Assembly (NCBI GenBank): GCA_964597045.1
Contig: CAZQWE010000003.1
Coordinates: 186,001 to 250,000, forward strand
Direction of reading: 5' to 3'
Origin: UBA9655 sp964597045
GTDB lineage: Bacteria > Pseudomonadota > Alphaproteobacteria > UBA9655
Length of the DNA stretch: 64,000 bases
A program made the position numbers and the translations under genes. Numbering within the stretch: the stretch's first letter is position 1; every line of letters begins with the position of its first letter. A model generated the notes under the pieces. The model had not been told where the DNA came from and ran no database searches. It worked only from the letters and a program-made list of their open reading frames with translations. Shown piece after piece: positions 8,614 through 17,442 of this stretch.

Positions 8614-9956
8614 GCCACTTCTCTTTGTGCGAACATATTTAGGTTGTTAATGACCTGGTCAACGATTTCTTTAGTATGATGTTCTTCTTCACCTTCAGCC
8701 ATAACTCGAATAAGAGATTCTGTCCCAGATGCGCGAACAATGAGCCGTCCCTGATTGCCTAATTTTTTCTGCGTCTCTTCTATAAACCCAATGACCTCAG
8801 GTAACTTAAGGATTGCAGGTGTTAGCTTTACATTCTTTAATATTTGCGGAAGAGGTGTAAAGAGATTCATCACCTGACTTGCTGGTTTTTGCTTGTGAAC
8901 CATGACGGAAAGCACTTGAAGAGCGGTCAAGAGCCCATCACCACAGGTTGCGTAATCAGAAAGAATAATATGACCGGATTGTTCACCGCCAACATTACAG
9001 CCTTTGTCTCTCATTTTTTCAGAAACGTATCTGTCTCCTACAGCTGCTCGGATGAGGGAAAGGTTTTGGGTTTCTAAGAATCGTTCAAGTCCTAGGTTTG
9101 ACATTAAGCTTGCGACAATACCATCACCTCTGAGTAATCCTCTTTGATTCCAGTCACTCGCAATGAGCGCCATAACTTGATCTCCGTCAATCAAATTTCC
9201 GTTTTCATCAGCGAAGACAACCCGATCTGCATCCCCGTCAAAGGCTATGCCGACATCAGCTCCTACTTCTTTCACCATTTGACACATCTCTTGAGGATGG
9301 GTCGCGCCACAGTCCTCGTTAATGTTTTGTCCATTGGGAGAAATGGAAAGGGGAATAACGGTAGCGCCTAATTCCTTAAGGACAAGAGGAGCGACCTTAT
9401 AGGCCGAACCATGGGCGCAATCGACGACGACACGTAAACCCTCAAAGTGTACTTGACGCGGAATGCTGCTTTTCACAAACTCAACATATCTGCCTATAGC
9501 ATCTTTAAGGATCATCATTTGACCTAGATAAGGGGCTTGAACAAGAGGAAGTCCTGTTTCTAAGCGAGCTTCGATATCTTTTTCAACGTCATCTGAAAGC
9601 TTAAGTCCTTCCGGATCAAAGAGTTTAATTCCATTATCTGCGAAGGGGTTATGGGATGCGGAGATCATGACCCCTAAATCAGCACGTAAAGAACGTGTTA
9701 ACATGGCGACAGCTGGGGTGGGAAGAGGGCCGACGAGGGCTACATCCATACCGACCGATACAAACCCTGAGGCTAAAGCTGATTCAACCATATAGCCAGA
9801 CAAACGTGTGTCTTTGCCGATAACAACGCGGTGACGGTGATCTCCTCGCATAAAATGAAGACCGATAGCTTGTCCTAATCGTGTAAGGGTTTGTGGGGTA
9901 AGAGGTTCAACATTTGCTTGTCCTCTTATTCCGTCTGTGCCGAATAGTTTTCTCAT
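8610..9956 (-). CDS. glmM: Phosphoglucosamine mutase
   Basis: GlmM interconverts glucosamine-6-phosphate and glucosamine-1-phosphate on the path to UDP-GlcNAc for peptidoglycan and lipid A. The 448-residue protein starts with the family sequence MRKLFGTDGIRG, has the catalytic phosphoserine loop ISASHNP with Ser101, the metal-binding DGDADR, and the C-terminal phosphate-binding RASGTESLIRVM. Length fits the family (about 445). It is convergent with gpt and is followed upstream, in the same direction, by an ABC1 kinase gene. Confidence 0.97.
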   Translation of the reverse strand: MRKLFGTDGIRGQANVEPLTPQTLTRLGQAIGLHFMRGDHRHRVVIGKDTRLSGYMVESALASGFVSVGMDVALVGPLPTPAVAMLTRSLRADLGVMISASHNPFADNGIKLFDPEGLKLSDDVEKDIEARLETGLPLVQAPYLGQMMILKDAIGRYVEFVKSSIPRQVHFEGLRVVVDCAHGSAYKVAPLVLKELGATVIPLSISPNGQNINEDCGATHPQEMCQMVKEVGADVGIAFDGDADRVVFADENGNLIDGDQVMALIASDWNQRGLLRGDGIVASLMSNLGLERFLETQNLSLIRAAVGDRYVSEKMRDKGCNVGGEQSGHIILSDYATCGDGLLTALQVLSVMVHKQKPASQVMNLFTPLPQILKNVKLTPAILKLPEVIGFIEETQKKLGNQGRLIVRASGTESLIRVMAEGEEEHHTKEIVDQVINNLNMFAQREVA

Positions 9957-10036
9957 TTAAATCCCTTTTTATTAGAATAACTTCTATTCATACCTTTAAT
10001 TTTTGTCAGTGGGTATAAAAATTTGTTACATAATAT

Positions 10037-11377
10037 TTAGATTATGCTTTCCTGTAACCCGAACTTTTCTAAGACATCTCTTTGTCTTTTTTGAAATGTT
10101 TTGGGAGAAAAATCTTTAATTTGTTCTTCAAACAAATCATGCCAATTAAGTTGAGCTTTTAGATGCATAAATACAGCTCCAAGACCCACCGCCGAGCGGT
10201 CCATGAAAACAAATTCTCTAGGTGGTTTTACACCCCCCATACGTTTAAGCTCAGAAAAGACATTCCCAGCTACTTTCTGTCCCTTTTGTCCAGAAAATGA
10301 TTCATCAATCGGTCTAATACGATCATCCAAAAGGGGTTCATATAAAAATTTTGCCCATAGATTTAAGACTTCAATCAAATCCTTATTTAAATTTTTAAAG
10401 CCCCATGTTTCATAGGCATGAATAGCTAACTCCTTATTACCTGTCTGTAGGGACTTATAAAGGTCCAGTATGCCCTGAATGAGTGAAGGTTTGAAGATTC
10501 GAACACAACCAAAATCAAGCAGGTTTAAAAAACCTTCCTTATCCCAGGAATAATTCCCCAAATGTGGATCCCCATGTAGGACACCATATGTATAGAGAGG
10601 CCCATACCACACTTTAAAAAGGCAACTGGAGACTTGGTTTCTGAGATCCTGAGAAGACTCTTTCAGCGTCAGGAGCTTATCTCCAGATAGCCATGTCATA
10701 GTTAAGAGGCGGGGTGTTGTTAACTCGTCTATAACTTCGGGTACTTTTGCAAAGGGGAAAGGCCTCAAGATTTCACCAAAAAGTTTCATATGTTTGGCTT
10801 CAAGTAAATAGTCCAGTTCTTCTCTTAGACGGTCTGCAATTTCTGCTTGAAGGTTTTTAGTATCGAGAGCACCACTATAGATTTCGAATGTTTTTAAAAT
10901 GAGTTTCAATTGGTTTAAGTCGGCTTCAACGGCTGAACCCATTTCAGGATATTGGAGTTTGCAAGCAAGCGTCTTTCCATCTAAGGAAATTGCCTTATGC
11001 ACTTGACCCAGGGAAGCTGCCGCTGCCGCACTGGGTTCAAACTCCTTAAATTGACTTTGCCAATTGGGTCCGAGTTCTGCTTGCATTCGCCTTTTGACAA
11101 ACGGCCATCCCATGGGAGGAGCGTTTGATTGAAGCTCAAGAAAAGCGGTTGCATATTCAGGAGGTAACATATCAGGTATTGTGGCAAGAATTTGAGCAAT
11201 CTTCATGAGAGGTCCTTTTAGATTGCCAAGGGTTTGTTTTAAATCATCCGCATGTTGGGGACCATTAATTGAAACGCCTAGATACCTATCTCCAAAAAGA
11301 CGAGCCATTAAGCCGCCAACAGCCGTCGTCACATGGGTATATCTTTTGAGACGTCCTCTCAGACTATCTTCACTCAT
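10037..11377 (-). CDS. ABC1/UbiB (AarF) family atypical kinase
   Basis: A 446-residue protein of the ABC1/UbiB/COQ8 family, atypical protein-kinase-like ATPases linked to ubiquinone synthesis and lipid homeostasis. Visible motifs are the KxGQ-like KIAQ helix near residue 60, the alanine-rich nucleotide loop AAAAASLGQVHKA, the lysine in LACKLQYP, the catalytic loop HGDPHLGN and the metal-binding DFG. The N-terminal motif has Ala where many members have Gly. It overlaps the pyk stop end by four bases, so it is probably translated from the same message. Confidence 0.88.
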   Translation of the reverse strand: MSEDSLRGRLKRYTHVTTAVGGLMARLFGDRYLGVSINGPQHADDLKQTLGNLKGPLMKIAQILATIPDMLPPEYATAFLELQSNAPPMGWPFVKRRMQAELGPNWQSQFKEFEPSAAAAASLGQVHKAISLDGKTLACKLQYPEMGSAVEADLNQLKLILKTFEIYSGALDTKNLQAEIADRLREELDYLLEAKHMKLFGEILRPFPFAKVPEVIDELTTPRLLTMTWLSGDKLLTLKESSQDLRNQVSSCLFKVWYGPLYTYGVLHGDPHLGNYSWDKEGFLNLLDFGCVRIFKPSLIQGILDLYKSLQTGNKELAIHAYETWGFKNLNKDLIEVLNLWAKFLYEPLLDDRIRPIDESFSGQKGQKVAGNVFSELKRMGGVKPPREFVFMDRSAVGLGAVFMHLKAQLNWHDLFEEQIKDFSPKTFQKRQRDVLEKFGLQESII

Positions 11378-12804
11378 TTTACCTCTTGACGGGAAAGCCG
11401 GGCAATACGAAGGATGTTTGTTGACCCAGAAACCTTAAAGGGTACGCCCGCAGTTACAACGATCCTATCATTAACTTGTGCGAAGCCTTCGGCTTCAACG
11501 AGATGACAGGCTTCATCAACTGCACGAGAGAAAGTATCAACATCCTTGCCGATGACAGGATGAACACCCCAAATAAGAGCAAGTTTTCTGGCTGTCTCAA
11601 TGTTAGGGGTTACTCCCAAGATCGGTACATTTGGACGTTCACGAGCCGCTCTTAAGGTTGTCCCTCCGCGACTTGTATAAGTAACGATTGCTGCTGCATG
11701 AAGGGTCTTTGCAACTTGATGGGCCGCTGCCGTTATGGCGTCGGAGGTTGTCGCCTCAGGTGCCGAGGTGCTCGCATCAAGCATTGTTCGGTATATGGGG
11801 TCTTGCTCAACACGGGTTATAATTCGATTCATCATTGTCACTGATTCAACCGGGTATTCCCCTGATGCAGATTCAGCGGAAAGCATGACGGCATCGGACC
11901 CATCATAGATGGCTGTTGCAACGTCTGAAGCCTCCGCACGGGTTGGCGTTGGTGATTTCACCATGGAATCCAACATTTGAGTGCAAACCACAACAGGTTT
12001 GCCTTCCTTTCTGCAACTTCTAATTATTCTCTTTTGAATGGTGGGGACTTCTTCGGGAGGCATTTCAACCCCGAGATCGCCGCGAGCAACCATAACCGCA
12101 TCCGAGAGCTTTACAATCTCATCGAGGTGGTCAATGGCTTGAGGCTTTTCGAGCTTTGAAACAATTCCTGCTTTATCGCCAATAAGGTCTTTTGCCTCTA
12201 AAACATCCTTTGGGCTTTGAACAAAGGACAAGGCAACCCAATCCACCCCAATCTCAAGTCCGAAAGCAAGATCAATGCGATCCTTCTCCGTCATAGGTGA
12301 AAGAGGTAAAAGAATTGAAGGAGCATTAAGCCCTTTTCTGTCAGAGAGAGGACCGCCATTTATGACGTTCGTTTCAAGTTGATCAGGGCTTACTTTTGTA
12401 ATTTTCAACCTAATTTTTCCATCATCAAGTAAAAGGTCCGCTCCGACCTTTGCAGCCTCAAAGATCTCATGATGGGGAAGAAAAACCCTCTTCTCATCTC
12501 CAGGATTTGAATTTTTATCTAAGATAAAGGTTTGACCTTCTTCAACTAGAATTGATGGTTTTTGAAATGTCCCAATGCGTAGCTTGGGTCCTTGCAAATC
12601 AAGGAGAATTCCAATAGGACGTCCGACCTTCTTTTCAAGTGCGCGAATAGCTGAATGTCTTTTCTCATGATCCTCATGGCTTCCGTGGGAAAAATTAAGA
12701 CGAAAAACATCAACGCCAGCAAGGAACAACTTTTCAATCATCTCAGTAGAAGAACTTGCAGGTCCTAGAGTGGCTACAATTTTTGCTGAGCGATGACGAC
12801 GCAT
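11374..12804 (-). CDS. pyk: Pyruvate kinase
   Basis: Pyruvate kinase transfers phosphate from phosphoenolpyruvate to ADP at the end of glycolysis. The 476-residue protein begins RSAKIVATLGPASSS, has the catalytic lysine segment SKLEKPQAI, the substrate and metal region VMVARGDLGVEMP, and TQMLDSM. The C-terminal regulatory domain is present. It overlaps the downstream ABC1 kinase gene by four bases. The 500-bp region upstream is accessory DNA with repeats. Confidence 0.96.
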   Translation of the reverse strand: MRRHRSAKIVATLGPASSSTEMIEKLFLAGVDVFRLNFSHGSHEDHEKRHSAIRALEKKVGRPIGILLDLQGPKLRIGTFQKPSILVEEGQTFILDKNSNPGDEKRVFLPHHEIFEAAKVGADLLLDDGKIRLKITKVSPDQLETNVINGGPLSDRKGLNAPSILLPLSPMTEKDRIDLAFGLEIGVDWVALSFVQSPKDVLEAKDLIGDKAGIVSKLEKPQAIDHLDEIVKLSDAVMVARGDLGVEMPPEEVPTIQKRIIRSCRKEGKPVVVCTQMLDSMVKSPTPTRAEASDVATAIYDGSDAVMLSAESASGEYPVESVTMMNRIITRVEQDPIYRTMLDASTSAPEATTSDAITAAAHQVAKTLHAAAIVTYTSRGGTTLRAARERPNVPILGVTPNIETARKLALIWGVHPVIGKDVDTFSRAVDEACHLVEAEGFAQVNDRIVVTAGVPFKVSGSTNILRIARLSRQEVK

Positions 12805-12884
12805 GTTGGGGTCTCCTTAAATAATTCTTGGGATTATGATTTCTTTCTGAAGGTACGTCAAACCCCCAATGAATCAAATGTAAA

Positions 12885-12907
12885 GAGGTGGGTATCTGCA
12901 GGCACAC
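12885..12907. repeat. Short repeat fragment related to the repeat at 14762
   Basis: A 23-base G-rich segment here matches, with two changes in the first 22 bases, the sequence at 14762-14783 directly after the second 84-bp repeat copy. In this copy the fragment lies before the 84-bp unit instead of after it, which suggests a decayed tandem or rearranged element. Confidence 0.6.
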
Positions 12908-12932
12908 ATCGAAGATACTCTCACAAGAAAAA

Positions 12933-13016
12933 AGATTACTCTGCAAACCAACTTTGGCGATTTTAACAAATCCTCCCTCGCAAAAGTCCTTTTGTCTCAC
13001 TAAATAGCAAGAGTCG
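12933..13016. repeat. 84-bp dispersed direct repeat, copy 1
   Basis: This stretch aligns without gaps to 14677-14760, with seven differences over 84 positions, in the same orientation. The two copies bracket the exported methyltransferase gene at 13305-14576. Neither copy has a convincing gene in it; the minus strand is open but continues into decayed sequence. It is probably the end of an old mobile element. Confidence 0.8.
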
Positions 13017-13036
13017 TGGGGGGTAGTGTGGGTTTG

Positions 13037-13171
13037 GATAGCGATTGTAGTTTTATGAAAAGCGAATTATCCCTTTACACAATTTTACAAATTTTAAGCC
13101 TAACACTTTTTGAAAAAACTATATTTAATCAACTCCTTAACTTTGAAGAAAACAAAACTCAATTGAAGATG
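13037..13171 (+). pseudogene. Possible C-terminal remnant of an IS4-type transposase
   Basis: The frame containing the ATG at 13055 encodes SLYTILQILSLTLFEKT followed by NQLL, which resembles the C-terminal tail of many IS4-family transposases. No catalytic DDE residues or upstream transposase frame remain, and the sequence starts just beyond repeat copy 1. The rest of the 12805-13304 gap shows no gene. Identification is from memory of the family tail and is moderate at best. Confidence 0.4.
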
Positions 13172-13304
13172 ATCCTAGACTATTGTATTTATGCGATTTA
13201 TGACCGGACAGTAGTGGTGTTAAATATTTTAGAATCTAACTATTGAATTTATTTTTTTAATTCTTATTTGATAAAAAACATATTTTTATACAAAAGGTTA
13301 TTTT

Positions 13305-14576
13305 ATGAATCGTTCATTTATTTTGTTAAGTTCTACTTTTATTTTAACCATGTCTCATCTACATGCACAAGGTGGCTTTAACATAGACACGGCAACTAAC
13401 GAAGAAATTAAAAGAAAGATTCAAAAAGTAGAAAAAAAGCTAGAAATTGCTGAATTTAATAAAAAAGAAACTTTGATTACATCATATAAAAAGGAACTTT
13501 TAATACTAAATCATAAAATTCAATCTGATGAAATGTGGAACTCTATATATCCAGGAGAAAAATCAGAGTATTCCGAAGCAAGAGAAGCAAAAGCAGGTCA
13601 AAAGAATGAGGATCCTTTTATTAAACCTCTTGATATTAAAGACAGACCTCCTGAGGTTATAGAAGAAATACATAAAGCTTATGAAAAAGTATGCTATTCT
13701 AATAATGAGACGCTATGGAATTTTCACGGAAGCGATAAGTATTTTATATTCGAAGACGATCATTTTGTTGCAAAGAAAATAATTATTTCTGCACCCCCAG
13801 AGCAAACTGATTTTTACTTTATGGATATTGGTGCAGGTAATTTTTCATGGGGTAAACATCTATCTAAATTTATAAATAGTACTGATTTTAAGAGGAAGAT
13901 ACATGCACATATAATCGGAGTAAGGGGTGAATACTATTTCTCACCAGAAGTAAAGACAAGTGGAGTTTGCACGCTATACGAACTTGGGGGATTTAAAGTA
14001 GAAGACATATCTGAAATATTTGGTAGTAAATTCCCTACATTCAAAGGTCGATTAGATATGGTCGTTTCCAGTTACACCCTAAGGCATTTAGTTGATCCGG
14101 TTGGAACATTCATTCAAACATACGATATGTTGAGACCTGGGACAGGACTTGCATTTATGGAAGGTTTCTATGTCGATTGCAAAAGTAAATGTAAATATTC
14201 AATCATGCTAGATATCTTAAAAAAGACACATGCACCATACTTGCTCAGGGACAGTACTGGTACGAGGGGCGGAAAAGGAAGTTTTAGTTTGCCATTTTTT
14301 GTAATCAAAAGATCAAATGATAAACCCTGCTCACTATCAATGAGATATAACGGTTTAACCAATTTAGGGAACGGAGTTATTTCAGCAAATCATTCACAAA
14401 ACGCAATTAAGTTTTTGATTCCAAATAATATAGAAACAGAAAACGTAAAAGTTTGGAAAACCGTCACTCTTTCCTCAGATACTTATAATGGAAAAGCTTC
14501 AGTGGATGTTACTGGGGATCCTAGTTTACTTAAGTGGTTTCAAGACCTTACGGATAATACAGTAAACGATGAATAG
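13305..14576 (+). CDS. Exported protein with SAM-methyltransferase-like domain
   Basis: A 423-residue protein with a Sec-type signal peptide (residues 1 to about 21, ending LHA), a lysine-rich helical segment (about 30-75) and a class I methyltransferase-like domain from about 165 to 300. Motif I is MDIGAGNFSWG with Asp174; a later segment DMVVSSYTLRHLVDP at about 251-265 fits motif IV, followed by a LRPG loop. The signal peptide is unusual because methyltransferases need SAM and are normally cytoplasmic. Codon use is more AT-rich than in neighbouring genes, and the gene is bracketed by the 84-bp repeats, suggesting acquisition. A secreted effector role is inference; the substrate is unknown. 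Confidence 0.7.
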   Translation: MNRSFILLSSTFILTMSHLHAQGGFNIDTATNEEIKRKIQKVEKKLEIAEFNKKETLITSYKKELLILNHKIQSDEMWNSIYPGEKSEYSEAREAKAGQKNEDPFIKPLDIKDRPPEVIEEIHKAYEKVCYSNNETLWNFHGSDKYFIFEDDHFVAKKIIISAPPEQTDFYFMDIGAGNFSWGKHLSKFINSTDFKRKIHAHIIGVRGEYYFSPEVKTSGVCTLYELGGFKVEDISEIFGSKFPTFKGRLDMVVSSYTLRHLVDPVGTFIQTYDMLRPGTGLAFMEGFYVDCKSKCKYSIMLDILKKTHAPYLLRDSTGTRGGKGSFSLPFFVIKRSNDKPCSLSMRYNGLTNLGNGVISANHSQNAIKFLIPNNIETENVKVWKTVTLSSDTYNGKASVDVTGDPSLLKWFQDLTDNTVNDE

Positions 14577-14676
14577 TCACTTTTCCTGACTTGTGCCAAA
14601 TTTAGCAAAGCTGGATTTTCGAAGAATAAAATCTAATGAAACCAATGGCATGCATAATCTGTTAATGCGTTTTGTC

Positions 14677-14760
14677 AGATTACTCTACAAACCAACTTGG
14701 ACGATTTTAACAAATCCTCCCTCGCAAAAGTCCTTTTGTCACACTAAATGGCACAAGTCG
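14677..14760. repeat. 84-bp dispersed direct repeat, copy 2
   Basis: Second copy of the repeat at 12933-13016, same orientation, 77 of 84 positions identical. It is directly followed by the 22-base fragment at 14762-14783 that precedes copy 1. A partial inverted match to its right end, sharing GACTTGTGCCA, lies at about 14589-14599 just after the methyltransferase stop. Confidence 0.8.
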
Positions 14761-14934
14761 GGAGGTGGGTATTTGCGGGCACAATAATCAAAGTTTACAT
14801 TTATATCTTACACTAATTTTGTGAAACCAACCATTTCTAAAAAAGTCCATTTAAAGCAATAAGACCTTGATTTTCAGAGACACAGGTTCTAGGGTTGCAT
14901 CTAAGGTTGGTAATTTTTCATCATTAACCTCTGC

Positions 14935-15060
14935 GGCGTCATCCCTGCGAAAACAGGGATCTAGGCAAGTCATTGTGTAGCAATGAAACAGGAAAATACT
15001 GTGACATTCCTTCGGAATGAGTTGTTAGTCCTGGATCCCCGCTTTCGCGGGGATGACGCC
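14935..15060. mobile_element. MITE-like palindromic element upstream of gapR
   Basis: The element is 126 bp long with 31-bp terminal inverted repeats: GGCGTCATCCCTGCG at the left end and its near-complement ending GGGGATGACGCC at the right. Each arm is itself a hairpin (ATCCCTG...CAGGGAT; ATCCCCGC...GCGGGGAT). No coding capacity is present. It ends 62 bases before the gapR ATG and may carry or alter that gene's leader. The rest of the 14577-15122 gap holds repeat copy 2 and no gene that I can support. Confidence 0.8.
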
Positions 15061-15122
15061 AATTCGGTGGGTTTTGTGGTAGAAATTACTCTGAAAGAAA
15101 CTTTAATTTTTTGGAGGATAGC

Positions 15123-15389
15123 ATGAGTGATGTCGGTGGCGTTTCATCAGCGCAGTTAAAATCATTTGTTGAAAGAGTTGAACGTCTTGAGGATGAAAAA
15201 GCAGGGATCGCAGAGCAAATCCGCGAAGTCTTTGCAGAAGCTAAAGGGACTGGATTTGACGTGAAAATCATACGCCAGGTTCTCAAAATTCGTAAGATGG
15301 AAACCCAAGAACGCCTTGAGCAGGAAGAACTCCTCGATCTTTACTTAACAGCACTGGGAATGACAGCACCTGTTGCTCAGGCAGCGTAA
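15123..15389 (+). CDS. gapR: GapR family chromosome-organising protein (DUF2312)
   Basis: An 88-residue protein matching the alphaproteobacterial DUF2312/GapR family, which binds overtwisted AT-rich DNA and supports topoisomerase action during replication and transcription. The family core is visible: a coiled-coil start (LKSFVERVERLEDEKAGI), then IREVFAEAKGTGFDVKIIRQVLKIRK and the C-terminal helix. ATG 15123 follows a GGAGGA ribosome binding site and is preferred over the in-frame TTG at 15111. Its last 13 bases overlap the convergent HExxH gene. Confidence 0.93.
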   Translation: MSDVGGVSSAQLKSFVERVERLEDEKAGIAEQIREVFAEAKGTGFDVKIIRQVLKIRKMETQERLEQEELLDLYLTALGMTAPVAQAA

Positions 15390-16375
15390 GGAATCTCAAC
15401 GAGTTTATTTACTGAATTCATGATCTCTTGACCCATAGGAGTCAATTGGGCATGGGCTTTAATTGTTTCATAGCCCATCCTATAGCGACTCCTATAATTT
15501 TCAAGGAATTCACTACAATATTCAATTTCTTCATTTGGAATCTTCTTGAGCTCGGCAAGGCGCTCAATGACGTTTATTACGCGAGCAATGACATAAGTCG
15601 CGTGATATATTCCCATCAAAGGTCTCATTTCATTTCTGAGAGGGGCAACATGTCTCTCCAGTGGATTGAGAATAAGTTGATCTTCTAGGTTCAAAATATG
15701 AAGAATAAGATGAGATTGTTCATGAATCAGAAACTCAATTGTATCTATTAGTTTTTCCCATTTAAAAAAGTAACATTTGTAAATGGTCCCGATCATGTCA
15801 ATACTTGATCCTTGTTTGAGATTCTCGCCTTTTAAGAGAAGTATTTCACTGACTAAAGTTTCAGTTTCGTCATAGTAATCAGGGCAGTAGTTCCGTAAAG
15901 CCTCAAGCCCTTTGCGAATGGACCTCTCCATCGTGTCAAATTCGTCTTGAGTTAAAGTCTTATATTCCACCTTTTCTCTTCTTTCTTGAAGACAGATGTT
16001 TCTGAGTAACTCAGCATAATAGGGATCTAATTGTTCCAAGCTAAGAAAGCGAATTTCTTCCCTTTGAAAGCGATCGTTAGCTAACTTATTAATTACAAAA
16101 GATACTTTTTCTTCATCTTCCGATTCTATGGATAGATATAAATCTCTGTGAAGAGCGCTTAAAATACCAGAGACTTTCTTTGCAGGGTTGAGTGATTTTA
16201 TGTTTTGTGTAGCTTGATGGTATGTTTCAGGAGAAACAGAATCTTCACAGACTTCCAATAAATAAAGTAAACTGTTGAGAAGTGAGGTATTAAACCGACC
16301 TATTAAACCTGAGGCTCTACCTCTTACAGGTAAAGCCTCGGTAAAAACTGAATTATTTATATCTAATTCATTCAT
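15377..16375 (-). CDS. HExxH motif protein, putative alpha-KG peptide hydroxylase type
   Basis: A 332-residue soluble protein. Residues 218-222 read HEQSH (HExxH), followed about 30 residues later by APLRNEMRPLMGIYHATYV, with Arg251 and His258. This spacing resembles the HEXXH motif family found in peptide natural-product clusters, reported to be Fe(II)/alpha-ketoglutarate-dependent peptide beta-hydroxylases in which the two motif histidines and a later histidine bind iron. The alternative is a zinc metallopeptidase, but the RPLxG(x)2H block favours the first reading. No YcaO, radical SAM or precursor peptide gene is seen nearby. The 191-bp gap upstream contains no recognisable gene. It is convergent with gapR. 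Confidence 0.6.
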   Translation of the reverse strand: MNELDINNSVFTEALPVRGRASGLIGRFNTSLLNSLLYLLEVCEDSVSPETYHQATQNIKSLNPAKKVSGILSALHRDLYLSIESEDEEKVSFVINKLANDRFQREEIRFLSLEQLDPYYAELLRNICLQERREKVEYKTLTQDEFDTMERSIRKGLEALRNYCPDYYDETETLVSEILLLKGENLKQGSSIDMIGTIYKCYFFKWEKLIDTIEFLIHEQSHLILHILNLEDQLILNPLERHVAPLRNEMRPLMGIYHATYVIARVINVIERLAELKKIPNEEIEYCSEFLENYRSRYRMGYETIKAHAQLTPMGQEIMNSVNKLVEIPYAA

Positions 16376-16566
16376 TAGTTAATTATGTGATGGTTGTTCT
16401 CAAAACGAGCCCAAGTCCATGAACAAAATTCTTGTTTATTTTCTTACTCATTGCTTTGCTCCTTGTTATTTTAGATGTTTATACCATTAACCACTTATTA
16501 AGAATTTATGACATTTTTTCTTAAAAGAAAACAAAAAAGATTTCTTTAAAATCAATAAGATATGCC

Positions 16567-17442
16567 CTAAGCGTTTTCTGTCAAGATTTCTAGGAATCTT
16601 TTTTGTATTTTAGTGAGTACAGATTCAGCTCGGGTAATATAATATAATGATATCTCGGGTCCCGGATCGTTGGGAAGTAGCTTAACGAGGTTCGAATTTT
16701 CAATATATTCAAACTCTTCCGAAAAGGGAGCTATTCCTAGGCCTTGGCAGGTGGCTTCAAATACAACAAACCCTGAGTTTATTGATATATAACTGTTTCG
16801 CATGGCATGGTCTTGAAGCCCTTTTGTGAGGTGCCAATCTATATTGCCAATATTTCCTTCGTAATCAGAATAAAAACTAATCAACTTATGATTTTTTAAG
16901 TCTTGTAAGTTTTTGGGTTTACCATATTCCTCAACATATTCTTTGCTAGCATACAAATAAGGATGAATCGTTCGTAATTTCCTTTGAGAAAGTCCAGGGA
17001 TGGATTGCTTGGGAAGAATTCCAACGTCAGCTTTTGAAGCTTCAAAATCGATATCTGCATTTGTTGTAATGATTGCAACCTTCAAGTCAGGAAATTCTTT
17101 AAGAAGTCTCTTAACATTCTTAACAATCCAAACGCCAATAATTCCAGTTGTTGTAATAATTCTCAAGCTATTTGGTTGTTCCTTCGGGCTTAAAATCTGT
17201 GAAGCCCCATTCTCGAGATTGGGAATGGTCGTTTGAGTTAGTTTAAATAGGGCTTTTCCTTTATCTGTTAGCTCTAGTCTTTTTCTTTTCCTGACAAAAA
17301 GTTTAAGATTGTAACTTTGTTCAAGCTCCGTCAGATGTTTGCTTAATGTTGTATGATTTTTGTCCAATGCTTTAGCTGCCTTTAAAAGGGAGCCTTCTTT
17401 AATGACGTAATAAAATGATCTTAATTTTTCAATATCAATCAT
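16567..17442 (-). CDS. LysR family transcriptional regulator
   Basis: A 291-residue LysR-type regulator. The N-terminal winged helix-turn-helix covers about residues 4-62 (FYYVIKEGSLLKAAKALDKNHTTLSKHLTELE), followed by an effector-binding periplasmic-binding-protein fold. It overlaps the EamA transporter gene upstream by four bases (ATGA), so both are on one transcript and the regulator may control the transporter. The ligand cannot be told from sequence. Confidence 0.9.
   Translation of the reverse strand: MIDIEKLRSFYYVIKEGSLLKAAKALDKNHTTLSKHLTELEQSYNLKLFVRKRKRLELTDKGKALFKLTQTTIPNLENGASQILSPKEQPNSLRIITTTGIIGVWIVKNVKRLLKEFPDLKVAIITTNADIDFEASKADVGILPKQSIPGLSQRKLRTIHPYLYASKEYVEEYGKPKNLQDLKNHKLISFYSDYEGNIGNIDWHLTKGLQDHAMRNSYISINSGFVVFEATCQGLGIAPFSEEFEYIENSNLVKLLPNDPGPEISLYYITRAESVLTKIQKRFLEILTENA

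Noticed and set aside
10037..11377. Loss of function of the ABC1 kinase because KxGQ reads KIAQ
   Set aside because: All other catalytic elements are intact and an Ala in this motif seems usual for the alphaproteobacterial subgroup, so it is not evidence of decay.
12743..13000. Minus-strand ORF through repeat copy 1
   Set aside because: It overlaps the pyk 5' end and the repeat, with no ribosome binding site or family match.
16419..16490. 23-codon ORF as precursor peptide of the HExxH enzyme
   Set aside because: It is on the opposite strand, lacks a ribosome binding site, and its composition gives no leader-core pattern; chance ORF in AT-rich DNA.
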